Below, in pieces: positions 37,461-45,696 of a stretch of DNA of 64,000 nt. Positions within the stretch are counted from its first letter, which is position 1. Each line of letters starts with the position of its first letter. A model generated the notes under the pieces. The model saw only the letters and a program-made list of their open reading frames with translations, did no database searches and was not told the DNA's origin. The stretch is from Acinetobacter sp. LoGeW2-3 (GTDB lineage: Bacteria; Pseudomonadota; Gammaproteobacteria; Pseudomonadales; Moraxellaceae): NCBI RefSeq assembly GCF_002688565.1, contig NZ_CP024011.1, positions 682,001 through 746,000 of the forward strand, in the 5' to 3' direction. A program made the translations under genes and the position numbers.

Positions 37461-37700
37461 ATGGCACACGTTCAAAAATTTGTTGTAGATAACCAGCGTA
37501 TGTTCAAGAAAACCTTGAGCTACCACATCATGCACATCACTGTCGCCATGTTAGTGGGATATTTCGTGACTGGCAGTTTAGCCATGGCGATTGCATTGAG
37601 CTTATTAGAACCCACTGTTCAGGCGGTTGCTTTCTTCTTCCACGAAAAAGCGTGGGAAGGCAAAACTGAACAAAACAATAATGAGGAAATCACCGCTTAA
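37461..37700 (+). CDS. DUF2061 small membrane protein
   Basis: 79 aa from ATG 37461, with TGAGG about 9 bases upstream; the TTG at 37446 is part of that region. It begins MAHVQKFVVDNQRMFKKTLSYHIMHITVAMLVGYFVTGS. Two hydrophobic segments lie at about residues 21-42 and 45-62 (AMAIALSLLEPTVQAVAFFFHEKAW), the DUF2061 pattern. Function unknown; integral inner-membrane. A Fur-like site upstream hints at iron control. Confidence 0.82.
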   Translation: MAHVQKFVVDNQRMFKKTLSYHIMHITVAMLVGYFVTGSLAMAIALSLLEPTVQAVAFFFHEKAWEGKTEQNNNEEITA

Positions 37701-37860
37701 ATTTTTTCTGTCGCTATTCCTCGTTTTGCCACCGCTTACCCTCGTTGGCTTTTTTTATAATGAATATCCTGCGCTTATAAAGTGTTTTTCTTACTGCAAG
37801 CTACAATTTTCATCAGTCAATTCTGTTGAAAACAATGAATGTCGTAATTTACAGCAATAG
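37681..37860 (+). CDS. Possible small membrane protein overlapping the DUF2061 gene
   Basis: 59 aa from ATG 37681, overlapping the last 20 bp of the DUF2061 gene in another frame. One strong hydrophobic segment (about residues 8-24, FFLSLFLVLPPLTLVGFF), then a Cys/Asn/Ser-rich tail. No clear ribosome site, no family. Could be coupled translation or a chance ORF. Confidence 0.25.
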   Translation: MRKSPLKFFLSLFLVLPPLTLVGFFYNEYPALIKCFSYCKLQFSSVNSVENNECRNLQQ

Positions 37861-37939
37861 ATACAACTTTTCCTTTGATTTATTCTTAAAATATTACAAC
37901 AATAGATATACGCATAAAAAATCTTTATAGGTAATTAAG

Positions 37940-38809
37940 ATGAATCTCGCAGCCTTTGAAGCCTTTGTAAAAGTCATGGAAACTGGATCAATTTCTCTGG
38001 CGGCAGATCAGCTTTTTATTACCCAACCCGCTGTGACTAAACGTATTCATAGTCTGGAAGAGTACTTTGGGGTCAAACTGTTTGAATCCGCTGGTCGTGG
38101 CGTACAAGCCACTCATGCCGCCCATTCACTATTACCTAAAGTGAAGAACTGGCTGAATGAACTGGGCGATATCCACCATACCCTCAGTCATGAGCAAGGC
38201 CAGATTCAAGGCAAACTGAAAATCGGTACCAGCCATCATATTGGCCTGCATCACCTTCCAGCACACTTGCGTCAATATGTACTGCAATATCCGGATGTCA
38301 CTTTGGATGTGCACTTTGTCGATTCCGAACAGGCACATGAACAAGTGATTGCCGGTGATCTGGAACTGGCTTTCCTGACGCTGCCTCCGCATGGCGATGA
38401 GCGCCTAAACTACGTCACCATCTGGAATGATCCATTGGTGTTTGTCGTAGCACCATTTCATCCATTGGCTCAGCAAAAGAATCTGTCACTAGAGGATTTG
38501 ATTCACTATCCAAGCCTGTTACCGTCTGCGCAAACATATACCACGCAGATCACTATGGCCGAATTTGAGAAACGTGGTGTTAAACCAAAAATCACCATGA
38601 GTAATAATCCATTGGAATCGATCCGTATGCTGGTTTCAATTGGTTTGGGCTGGTCAGTACTGCCACAAACCTTGGTCAATCATGACCTACAACAACTGGA
38701 TATTCCTCTAGAAATGAACCGCCAGCTCGGTATGGTTTGGCATCCAGGACGTACCCAGTCTAAAGCCGCACAGGCTCTAGTTGAGCTAATGCAACAACCT
38801 AAACTCTAA
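37940..38809 (+). CDS. LysR-family transcriptional regulator near leuCD
   Basis: 289 aa. The N-terminal winged HTH is at about residues 1-60 (AFEAFVKVMETGSISLAADQLFITQPAVTKRI). The LysR substrate-binding domain covers about 90-285 (KIGTSHHIGLHHLPAHL, FVVAPFHPLAQQ). It is transcribed away from leuC with the DUF2061 gene between. In Pseudomonas a LysR gene adjoins leuC, as I recall, so a link to leucine synthesis is plausible but unproven. Confidence 0.85.
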   Translation: MNLAAFEAFVKVMETGSISLAADQLFITQPAVTKRIHSLEEYFGVKLFESAGRGVQATHAAHSLLPKVKNWLNELGDIHHTLSHEQGQIQGKLKIGTSHHIGLHHLPAHLRQYVLQYPDVTLDVHFVDSEQAHEQVIAGDLELAFLTLPPHGDERLNYVTIWNDPLVFVVAPFHPLAQQKNLSLEDLIHYPSLLPSAQTYTTQITMAEFEKRGVKPKITMSNNPLESIRMLVSIGLGWSVLPQTLVNHDLQQLDIPLEMNRQLGMVWHPGRTQSKAAQALVELMQQPKL

Positions 38810-38968
38810 GCTGATTCATTTTAAAATAAGATGCTGCGATGGATTCAATTCGCAGCATTTTGTTACCTAAATGGCCAACAACTGCATCCTGCTTTGCATT
38901 AAGTTTAAAGAATTCCCTGCCCGGATTGACCAGCGGAATATCATAAAATTCTTAATGGAGTCTGATGG

Positions 38969-41164
38969 ATGCAGCCCGATTCAACCTTATCTACAACCGA
39001 ACAGCCAAATAATAAAACGTCGTTAAATCTAGAAGATGACAGTCCTTGGCAACAGGGTAAGATTCGCCTGCTCCCAACGCCCAATTTAAACTTTGATGAT
39101 ATTGCCACGGCGCGCCATGTCATCCGTGAATATTTTCTGAATACCTTTGATACTTACGAATCCCTGTTTGACTGCTTACGCAATAAAGAGGCTTTTTATG
39201 TCAAACCCATCAGCCTGCGCCATCCGCTGATTTTCTATTTCGGCCATACCGCCACTTTTTTTGTCAATAAACTGCTGCTCAGCAAACTGATTCCTGAACA
39301 GCTGAATCCGCATATGGAAAGTATCTTTGCCATTGGCGTGGATGAAATGAGTTGGGACGATCTGGATGAACAGAACTACAACTGGCCGGATGTTAATGAA
39401 GTAAAAGAGTATCGACATCGGGTCCGAGCACTGGTACTGAAAATTATTGAGAATGCACCTTTAGAATTACCGATCAACTGGCAAAATCCATGGTGGTCAA
39501 TCCTGATGGGAATTGAGCATGAACGGATTCATCTGGAAACTTCATCGGTATTAATCCGGCAGCATCAGCTGCAATATGTACAGAATCACCCGTTATGGCA
39601 GGCCCGAATTCTCACTGGCCCTGCCCCAGAAAATCAGCTACTGCCTGTTCCTGCGGGGACGATTCGACTCAATAAAACCTTCGCTGATCCCTATTATGGC
39701 TGGGACAATGAATATGGCCTGCATGAAGCTGAGATCAGTGAGTTTCAAGCTTCGCAGTTTTTAGTCTCTAATCAGGAGTTCTGCAGCTTTGTCGAAGCTG
39801 AAGGCTATCAGCATCCTGAATATTGGGGCGAAGAAGGCAAAGCCTGGCTGGAATTTGCTGAAGCCCAGCATCCAACTTTCTGGATCAAGAAAGAAGATGA
39901 CTGGCATTTGCGTATCATGCTGGAAGAAATCCCAATGCCGTGGGACTGGCCAGTTGAAGTGAATTACCATGAAGCTAAAGCCTTCTGTCACTGGAAATCA
40001 GCACAGACTGGTAAATCGATTCGCCTACCAACTGAAGATGAATGGTATCGACTGTATGAGCATGTTGGCTTGGATCCCAATTTACCCATGCCACTAGAGG
40101 CCAATATCGCTTTACAGCATGCACCAACTCCTTGCCCGGTGCATCAGTTCCAGCAAGGTGAGTTTTGTAATGTGCAAGGCAATGTCTGGCAATGGACTGA
40201 AACTGCGGTTTATCCTTTTGAAGGTTTTCAAGTGCATCCGATCTATGATGACTTCAGTACCCCGACCTTTGATGATGGGCATAATCTGATGAAAGGTGGT
40301 TCATGGATTTCTGGCGGTAATGAAGCTTTGCATAGTTCCCGCTATGCCTTTAGACGACACTTTTTCCAGCATGCCGGTTTTCGCTATGTAGCGGCATCAG
40401 ATAGAGTAGTTTCGGCTTATCAATCACATTATGAGACGGATGAACTGATTTCGCAGTATCTGGAATTTCAGTATGGTCAGGAATATTTTAACGTTCCTAA
40501 TTTTGCTAAATCTCTCATTACCCTCGCCCAGCCATATTTTGCAGAAATTGCCAGGAAAAAAGCACTGGATATTGGCTGTGCCACAGGACGTGCCAGCTTT
40601 GAACTGGCTCAGCATTTTGAACAGGTCACTGGGCTAGATTTCTCGGCACGATTTATTCAGCAAGGTGTAGCGCTGGCCCAAGGTGAAACCCTACGTTATA
40701 CCGTCCCGGTTGAAGGTGAACTGGTCGAATATAAATCCTGTTCACTTAAAGATTTTGGGCTCGATCAAGTTGCTCATAAGGTCGAATTCTATCAAGCCGA
40801 TGCTTGTAACCTAAAACCGCAGTTTAAAGATTACGATTTCATTCTGGCCGCCAATCTGATTGACCGCCTGCATCATCCTAAAGCCTTTCTGACTGAGATC
40901 CATCATCGACTAAATATCGGTGGTATTCTAATGCTGGCTTCGCCTTATACCTGGCTGGAAGAACATACCGCGCGTAGTGAATGGCCCGGTGGTTTTAAAC
41001 AGGCTGGAGAAAACTTTAGAACCTTAGATGGAATACGGGAATTGCTCAGTCCACATTTTGAAGTGCTGGCTAAACCGGTAGATGTACCTTTTATAATTCG
41101 TGAAACAGCGCGTAAATATCAGCATACCCTGTCGCAAGTGACTTTATGGAAACGCGTACGTTAA
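38969..41164 (+). CDS. ovoA: 5-histidylcysteine sulfoxide synthase/4-mercaptohistidine N-methyltransferase OvoA
   Basis: Bifunctional ovothiol A enzyme, 731 aa. Three parts in order: an N-terminal DinB-like domain (about residues 20-200) with iron-binding histidines, HPLIFYFGHTATF and the HX3HXE block EHERIHLE; a formylglycine-generating-enzyme-like domain (about 225-480; SQFLVSNQEFCSFVEAEGYQ, GNVWQWTETAV, MKGGSWISGGN); and a C-terminal SAM-dependent methyltransferase (about 510-731; ALDIGCATGRASFELAQHFE). This architecture is specific to OvoA; EgtB lacks the fused methyltransferase. The partner lyase OvoB is not adjacent. Ovothiol is a strong redox thiol. Confidence 0.92.
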   Translation: MQPDSTLSTTEQPNNKTSLNLEDDSPWQQGKIRLLPTPNLNFDDIATARHVIREYFLNTFDTYESLFDCLRNKEAFYVKPISLRHPLIFYFGHTATFFVNKLLLSKLIPEQLNPHMESIFAIGVDEMSWDDLDEQNYNWPDVNEVKEYRHRVRALVLKIIENAPLELPINWQNPWWSILMGIEHERIHLETSSVLIRQHQLQYVQNHPLWQARILTGPAPENQLLPVPAGTIRLNKTFADPYYGWDNEYGLHEAEISEFQASQFLVSNQEFCSFVEAEGYQHPEYWGEEGKAWLEFAEAQHPTFWIKKEDDWHLRIMLEEIPMPWDWPVEVNYHEAKAFCHWKSAQTGKSIRLPTEDEWYRLYEHVGLDPNLPMPLEANIALQHAPTPCPVHQFQQGEFCNVQGNVWQWTETAVYPFEGFQVHPIYDDFSTPTFDDGHNLMKGGSWISGGNEALHSSRYAFRRHFFQHAGFRYVAASDRVVSAYQSHYETDELISQYLEFQYGQEYFNVPNFAKSLITLAQPYFAEIARKKALDIGCATGRASFELAQHFEQVTGLDFSARFIQQGVALAQGETLRYTVPVEGELVEYKSCSLKDFGLDQVAHKVEFYQADACNLKPQFKDYDFILAANLIDRLHHPKAFLTEIHHRLNIGGILMLASPYTWLEEHTARSEWPGGFKQAGENFRTLDGIRELLSPHFEVLAKPVDVPFIIRETARKYQHTLSQVTLWKRVR

Positions 41165-41180
41165 GATGTCAAAACCAAAT

Positions 41181-41208
41181 AAAAAAGCCAGTTATCGAAC
41201 TGGCTTTT
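41181..41208 (+). terminator. Terminator after ovoA
   Basis: AAGCCAGTT-ATCG-AACTGGCTT stem with T-run; it may also serve the convergent DUF2789 gene. Confidence 0.8.
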
Positions 41209-41226
41209 GGGTGTTTAAAGACACAT

Positions 41227-41475
41227 TTAGCTTTCGCTAGTTGCATCCTCATGCAGGGATTCATTCAGTTGGTCTACCACGATGGCCCATTCACCATCAG
41301 ACGCAATTTTTTCAGCAAGGAACTGGCGCTGTGCTTCGGACCAGTATGGTGCATCCATCAGGGTAAAATCCTTATGCAGCTGATGGTCGTTTATGAAGGT
41401 CGCAATACCTTCCTCGCTGGCATCCAGGCCCAACTGTTCAAATAGGTGCGTCATGCGTGGTCTTACTTTGTTCAT
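41227..41475 (-). CDS. DUF2789 family protein
   Basis: 82 aa from ATG 41475, with GAGGT about 9 bases upstream; longer frames to 41595 start in unlike sequence. MTHLFEQLGLDASEEGIATFI followed by HQLHKDFTLMDAPYWSEAQRQFL is the DUF2789 pattern. Function unknown; small, helical, acidic and cytoplasmic. Confidence 0.82.
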   Translation of the reverse strand: MNKVRPRMTHLFEQLGLDASEEGIATFINDHQLHKDFTLMDAPYWSEAQRQFLAEKIASDGEWAIVVDQLNESLHEDATSES

Positions 41476-41585
41476 TTCAACTACCTCTGAGTTTCCCTTA
41501 TTCTCATTATGCAAATTAAGCTTAGCATGAGCTGAAGCAAGGTAGTGTGACAATAGTTTATTTTTCATCTTGAAACTGTGCACAT

Positions 41586-41612
41586 AAAAAAGCACAACCC
41601 GAGTTGTGCTTC
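41586..41612 (-). terminator. Terminator after the HAD phosphatase gene
   Basis: AAGCACAAC-CCGA-GTTGTGCTT; reading on the minus strand the stem is followed by T6. Confidence 0.8.
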
Positions 41613-41635
41613 ACAGATTTAAACGATTCAGATGA

Positions 41636-42286
41636 TTAAATCGACCAGTCCTGAATTTCCCAGCCCTGCTCTTTGGCCAGAGCTTCCAGACGGTCATCTG
41701 GATTGACTGCAATAGCATGATCCGCATGTTCCAGCAGGAAACGGTCATTGATCGAATCCGAATATGCCCAAGACTCAGTCACATCACGGCCTTCCAGCCA
41801 CTGTTCTAGACGGACGAGTTTGCCTTTCTGGTAACAGGCAGTATTAATCACTTTACCGGTGTATTTGCCATCCACGATTTCAGCATTGGTAGCGATAATT
41901 TCAGTAATCCCAAATTCACGGAAGATTGGCGCAGTAATAAAGTCCGAAGTCGCAGTGATCCCGACCAGCTCATGTCCTGCTTCACGGTGGCGTTCAATTG
42001 CTTTGAAACCTTCTGGGCGCATTTGGGGACGAATGACTTTTTGCATGAATAATTGATGCAATTCAGTCAAATAATCATTGTCATGTTGAGTTAAAAATTC
42101 AAATACAAATTCATTATAAGCATATGGGTCCAACTGACCTTTTTTATAATCTTCATAGAACTTGTCATTCATGGCACGGTGGTGAACAGGATCAACCAGG
42201 CCCTCATTGACCAAGAATTCTCCCCAAGAATGATCCGAATCTGTATTTAACAAGGTGTGATCGAGATCAAATAGCGCCAATTTCAT
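41636..42286 (-). CDS. HAD-superfamily phosphatase, subfamily IB (SerB-like)
   Basis: 216 aa. Catalytic motif I FDLDHTLLNTDSD (DxDxT) at residues 6-18, motif II in GITATSDF, and motif III-IV in YSDSINDRFLLE. A helical cap lies between (about 20-90). Substrate may be a phosphoserine-like, glycerol- or nucleotide phosphate; not decided. A similar gene next to rppH and ptsP is familiar from Pseudomonas, as recalled, and here it diverges from rppH. Confidence 0.88.
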   Translation of the reverse strand: MKLALFDLDHTLLNTDSDHSWGEFLVNEGLVDPVHHRAMNDKFYEDYKKGQLDPYAYNEFVFEFLTQHDNDYLTELHQLFMQKVIRPQMRPEGFKAIERHREAGHELVGITATSDFITAPIFREFGITEIIATNAEIVDGKYTGKVINTACYQKGKLVRLEQWLEGRDVTESWAYSDSINDRFLLEHADHAIAVNPDDRLEALAKEQGWEIQDWSI

Positions 42287-42466
42287 AAAAATACTCGTAA
42301 AAACTGAAATTTAAGAAAAAAATTGTAAATCTATCTCCGCTAGTCGATAGAAATTCGTTAAGATCATAGCAATTTTAACATTTTTAAACTTTGCTTTTTT
42401 CGTGCTGGATACAGAAATAAAAATCCCCGAGGGCAAAGGCATAAATTACACAATATTAGGTGCCAA

Positions 42467-42949
42467 ATGATCGACTCTGAAGGTTTCCGACCGAATGTCG
42501 GGATCATTTTGGCAAACGATGCTGGACAAGTTTTATGGGCGAAGCGCATTGGACACAATGCATGGCAATTTCCACAAGGAGGGATCCAACATGGAGAAAC
42601 CCCTGAGCAGGCACTCTACCGTGAGCTGAGAGAAGAAGTTGGCTTACTGCCCGAACATGTCCAAATTGTAGCGCAAACCAAAGGCTGGCTGCGTTATCGT
42701 TTGCCGCACCGGTACATTCGTACGGATTCAGATCCTGTGTGTATCGGTCAGAAACAAAAGTGGTTTTTACTCAAACTGACGGCGTCGGTACAGAACATTC
42801 AGCTTGATCTGTCCGATCCACCCGAATTTGATCAATGGCAGTGGGTCAGTTACTGGTACCCACTCGGTCAGGTCGTGAATTTTAAACGTGACGTATACCG
42901 CAAGGCCATGGTAGAACTGTGTCAGCAACTTCCTATAGAAAAACCTTAA
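42467..42949 (+). CDS. rppH: RNA pyrophosphohydrolase (Nudix)
   Basis: 160 aa. Removes pyrophosphate from the 5' triphosphate of mRNA and so triggers decay. [28 protein letters not shown] is the RppH N-terminus. The Nudix box is complete: [20 protein letters not shown] with the following VGL. Paired with ptsP 87 bp downstream, a well-known gammaproteobacterial arrangement. Confidence 0.96.
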   Translation: MIDSEGFRPNVGIILANDAGQVLWAKRIGHNAWQFPQGGIQHGETPEQALYRELREEVGLLPEHVQIVAQTKGWLRYRLPHRYIRTDSDPVCIGQKQKWFLLKLTASVQNIQLDLSDPPEFDQWQWVSYWYPLGQVVNFKRDVYRKAMVELCQQLPIEKP

Positions 42950-43036
42950 AAATTGCATAATTATGCAGATTTTTTAGGCAGTTATTGTTATAAATAAAGA
43001 AGATACCGGAACCTAAATCACTAAGGAGCAGCGCGA

Positions 43037-45334
43037 ATGTCGAATATGCAACTGGAGACCCTGAGACGCATTGTTCAAGAGATCAATGCGTCAGCCAGTT
43101 TGCATGAATCACTCGACATTATGGTCAATCAGGTGGCCCATGCGATGCAGGTCGACGTCTGCTCCATTTATTTGCTGGATGAGCGTAACCAGCGCTATCT
43201 GCTGATGGCATCTAAGGGCCTGAAACCCGAAGCAGTAGGCCATGTCTCACTGCAAACTGGTGAAGGTCTAGTGGGTCTGGTTGGACAGCGTGAGGAAATT
43301 GTTAACCTCGACAATGCTCCAAAGCATGAACGCTTCCTGTACCTGCCGGAAACCGGTGAAGAAATTTATAACTCCTTCCTCGGTGTGCCAGTCATGTACC
43401 GCCGTAAGGTCATGGGCGTCCTGGTTGTTCAGAATAAAGAGTCTCAGGATTTCTCTGAAGCGGCTGAATCTTTCCTGGTGACCCTCTGCGCTCAACTCTC
43501 TGGCGTGATTGCGCATGCACATGCAGTCGGTAATATTGATGTCTTCCGTAAACCTAGCAATCTGCCTGCCTATAAAACTTTCCAAGGTGTATCGGGTTCC
43601 GGTGGTATTGCCTTAGGTCGTGCGGTAATTCTGTATCCACCTGCTGATTTGGCGGCTGTTCCAGATCGTGAAGCAGATGATATTAGCGAAGAACTGGCCC
43701 TGCTTGATAATGCGCTGAGTTCAGTACGAGAAGAAATTCAGTCTTTAGATGACAAAATGCAAGATGCCCTCATGGCCGAGGAGCGTGCGCTGTTTAGCGT
43801 GTTCCTGCGTATGCTGGATGAAAATGCCCTGCCAGCTGAAATCAAGGAATTGATTCGCGAAGGCCATTGGGCTCAAGGTGCAGTACGGATTGTCATTGAA
43901 AATCATGTGGCGCAGTTTGCCCAGATGGAAGATGATTATTTGCGTGAACGCGTTGCTGACCTGAAAGATTTAGGCCGCCGGATTCTGGCGAAATTACAAG
44001 AGGCTGATGAGAGCCATCGCGAACTGACCGATGAAAGCATCCTGATTGGCGAGGAAATCTCGACTGCAGCATTGGTTGAACTTCCTGTCGATAAAATCGC
44101 AGCGATCGTCACCACTGAAGGTGCCATGAACTCGCATATGGTGATTGTGGCGCGTGCACTTGGCATTCCAACCGTGGTCGGTGTGACTGAAATGCCAATT
44201 AATACCCTTGATGATGTCGAAATGATTGTCGATGCACATCAGGGTCGCGTTTTTATCAATCCGCCGCGTCGTCTGCGTACCCGTTATAAAGAGATTCAGA
44301 AAGAAGAAGAACAGATCGCCAAAGACCTGCGACAGTACGAAACCAAGGATGCAATTACACCAGATGGTATAGCTGTTCGCCTGTTTGTAAATACCGGTCT
44401 GATGATTGATGTTGTGCGCGGTGTACAGCGCGGTGCCAAAGGTGTAGGCCTGTACCGTTCTGAAATTCCATTTATGTTACGCGACCGCTTTCCTGGCGAG
44501 GAAGAACAGCGTGCCATTTACCGTCAGCAACTTACGCATTTCGCTAACAAGCCTGTGGTGATGCGTACCCTGGATATCGGGGCCGATAAAGATCTGCCCT
44601 ATTTCTCGATTGAGGAAGAAAACTCAGCATTGGGTTGGCGCGGGATTCGTTTCACGCTTGATCATCCAGAAATTTTCTCTTCACAGATTCGTGCCATGCT
44701 GAAAGCCAGTATTGGCCTGAATAATCTGCATATCCTATTACCGATGGTGACCAGTGTCAGTGAAGTGGAAGAAGCGCTGTATTTACTGGAGCGTGACTGG
44801 GTTGCCGTACAGGAAGAAGAACAGGTCAAAATCACCAAGCCAAAAATCGGCATTATGGTGGAAGTACCGAGCGTCCTACATCAGATAGATGAGTTTTCTG
44901 AGTTTGTCGATTTCTTCTCGGTGGGTTCTAATGATTTAACCCAATATTTACTGGCAGTGGATCGTAATAATCCGCGTGTGGCTAACGTCTATTCGCATTT
45001 GCATCCTGCCGTATTACGTGCCTTGACTCGTTTGGTACAGGACTGTCATCGTAATGAAAAGCCAATCAGTATCTGCGGTGAAATGGCGGGTGATCCGATC
45101 TCGGCAGTGCTATTAATGGCAATGGGCTTTAATACCCTGTCGATGAGTTCGAGCAATATTCTGCGGGTACGTAAAACGATCTGTCATGTGCCAATGCCGG
45201 ATGCGCAGGACTTATTAGAACATGTATTGAAACTGGATAATCCGCTGGTGGTGAAAAGCTGGATGGAACATTATTTCCGGACCCATGGTCTGGGAGATAT
45301 GGTGAAAGGTGCGACCCGAATCGTGGGAGCTTAA
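43037..45334 (+). CDS. ptsP: Phosphoenolpyruvate-protein phosphotransferase PtsP (EI-Ntr)
   Basis: 765 aa. First enzyme of the nitrogen phosphotransferase system; takes phosphate from PEP and passes it to NPr. N-terminal GAF domain at about residues 5-150 (sensing glutamine or 2-oxoglutarate in other species). Then an EI N-terminal domain with the phosphorylated His367 in GAMNSHMVIVARALG, and a C-terminal PEP-binding TIM barrel (GLYRSEIPFMLRDR, SVGSNDLTQYLLAVDRNN, ISICGEMAGDP). No other PTS gene lies nearby. Confidence 0.96.
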   Translation: MSNMQLETLRRIVQEINASASLHESLDIMVNQVAHAMQVDVCSIYLLDERNQRYLLMASKGLKPEAVGHVSLQTGEGLVGLVGQREEIVNLDNAPKHERFLYLPETGEEIYNSFLGVPVMYRRKVMGVLVVQNKESQDFSEAAESFLVTLCAQLSGVIAHAHAVGNIDVFRKPSNLPAYKTFQGVSGSGGIALGRAVILYPPADLAAVPDREADDISEELALLDNALSSVREEIQSLDDKMQDALMAEERALFSVFLRMLDENALPAEIKELIREGHWAQGAVRIVIENHVAQFAQMEDDYLRERVADLKDLGRRILAKLQEADESHRELTDESILIGEEISTAALVELPVDKIAAIVTTEGAMNSHMVIVARALGIPTVVGVTEMPINTLDDVEMIVDAHQGRVFINPPRRLRTRYKEIQKEEEQIAKDLRQYETKDAITPDGIAVRLFVNTGLMIDVVRGVQRGAKGVGLYRSEIPFMLRDRFPGEEEQRAIYRQQLTHFANKPVVMRTLDIGADKDLPYFSIEEENSALGWRGIRFTLDHPEIFSSQIRAMLKASIGLNNLHILLPMVTSVSEVEEALYLLERDWVAVQEEEQVKITKPKIGIMVEVPSVLHQIDEFSEFVDFFSVGSNDLTQYLLAVDRNNPRVANVYSHLHPAVLRALTRLVQDCHRNEKPISICGEMAGDPISAVLLMAMGFNTLSMSSSNILRVRKTICHVPMPDAQDLLEHVLKLDNPLVVKSWMEHYFRTHGLGDMVKGATRIVGA

Positions 45335-45529
45335 GCTGCTAGATTTAGCAAAACTGCCATAAACAAAAGGGAGATAGTCATTTGAGTATCTCCCTTTTTT
45401 GTGCTTGCTGTAGCCACGTTTTGCGTCTTTCTTGCGGTCTGTAAACACTTGGCTTTTGTTAACCTCATGCATATGTTTGGCCACAAAGTTGTTGACTACA
45501 ACCTCTGGCACTACTTTTTTCTTTGCCAT
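45215..45529 (-). CDS. Small basic protein, DUF7230-like, reading through into antisense ptsP
   Basis: ATG 45529 has AGGTGAGAAG upstream, a good ribosome site. The first ~45 residues (MAKKKVVPEVVVNNFVAKHM onward, to KKDAKRGYSKHKKG) look like the short conserved basic protein of Acinetobacter that I associate with DUF7230. The frame then continues through the ptsP terminator hairpin and 120 bp antisense to ptsP, giving 104 aa. The tail (GRYSNDYLPFVYGSFAKSSS) looks unlike a conserved domain. The true protein may be shorter in relatives. Confidence 0.5.
   Translation of the reverse strand: MAKKKVVPEVVVNNFVAKHMHEVNKSQVFTDRKKDAKRGYSKHKKGRYSNDYLPFVYGSFAKSSSLSSHDSGRTFHHISQTMGPEIMFHPAFHHQRIIQFQYMF
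45365..45400. terminator. Terminator after ptsP
   Basis: AAAAGGGAGATA-(GTCATTTGAG)-TATCTCCCTTTTTT: 12-bp stem. It falls inside the reverse-strand small ORF. Confidence 0.85.
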
Positions 45530-45696
45530 CTTCTCACCTGTTTTTTTAATTCAGCATCTGAACGATGCTGTACATATATTGCGCTCTATGAGACAAATTT
45601 CAAGGGGTTTTCGATATTTGTTATTAGGCATGAGAGACAGAAGAATAACTTTTTAAAAAGCTATTCTTCTCTTCTTATCACTATCTTATGACTTGA

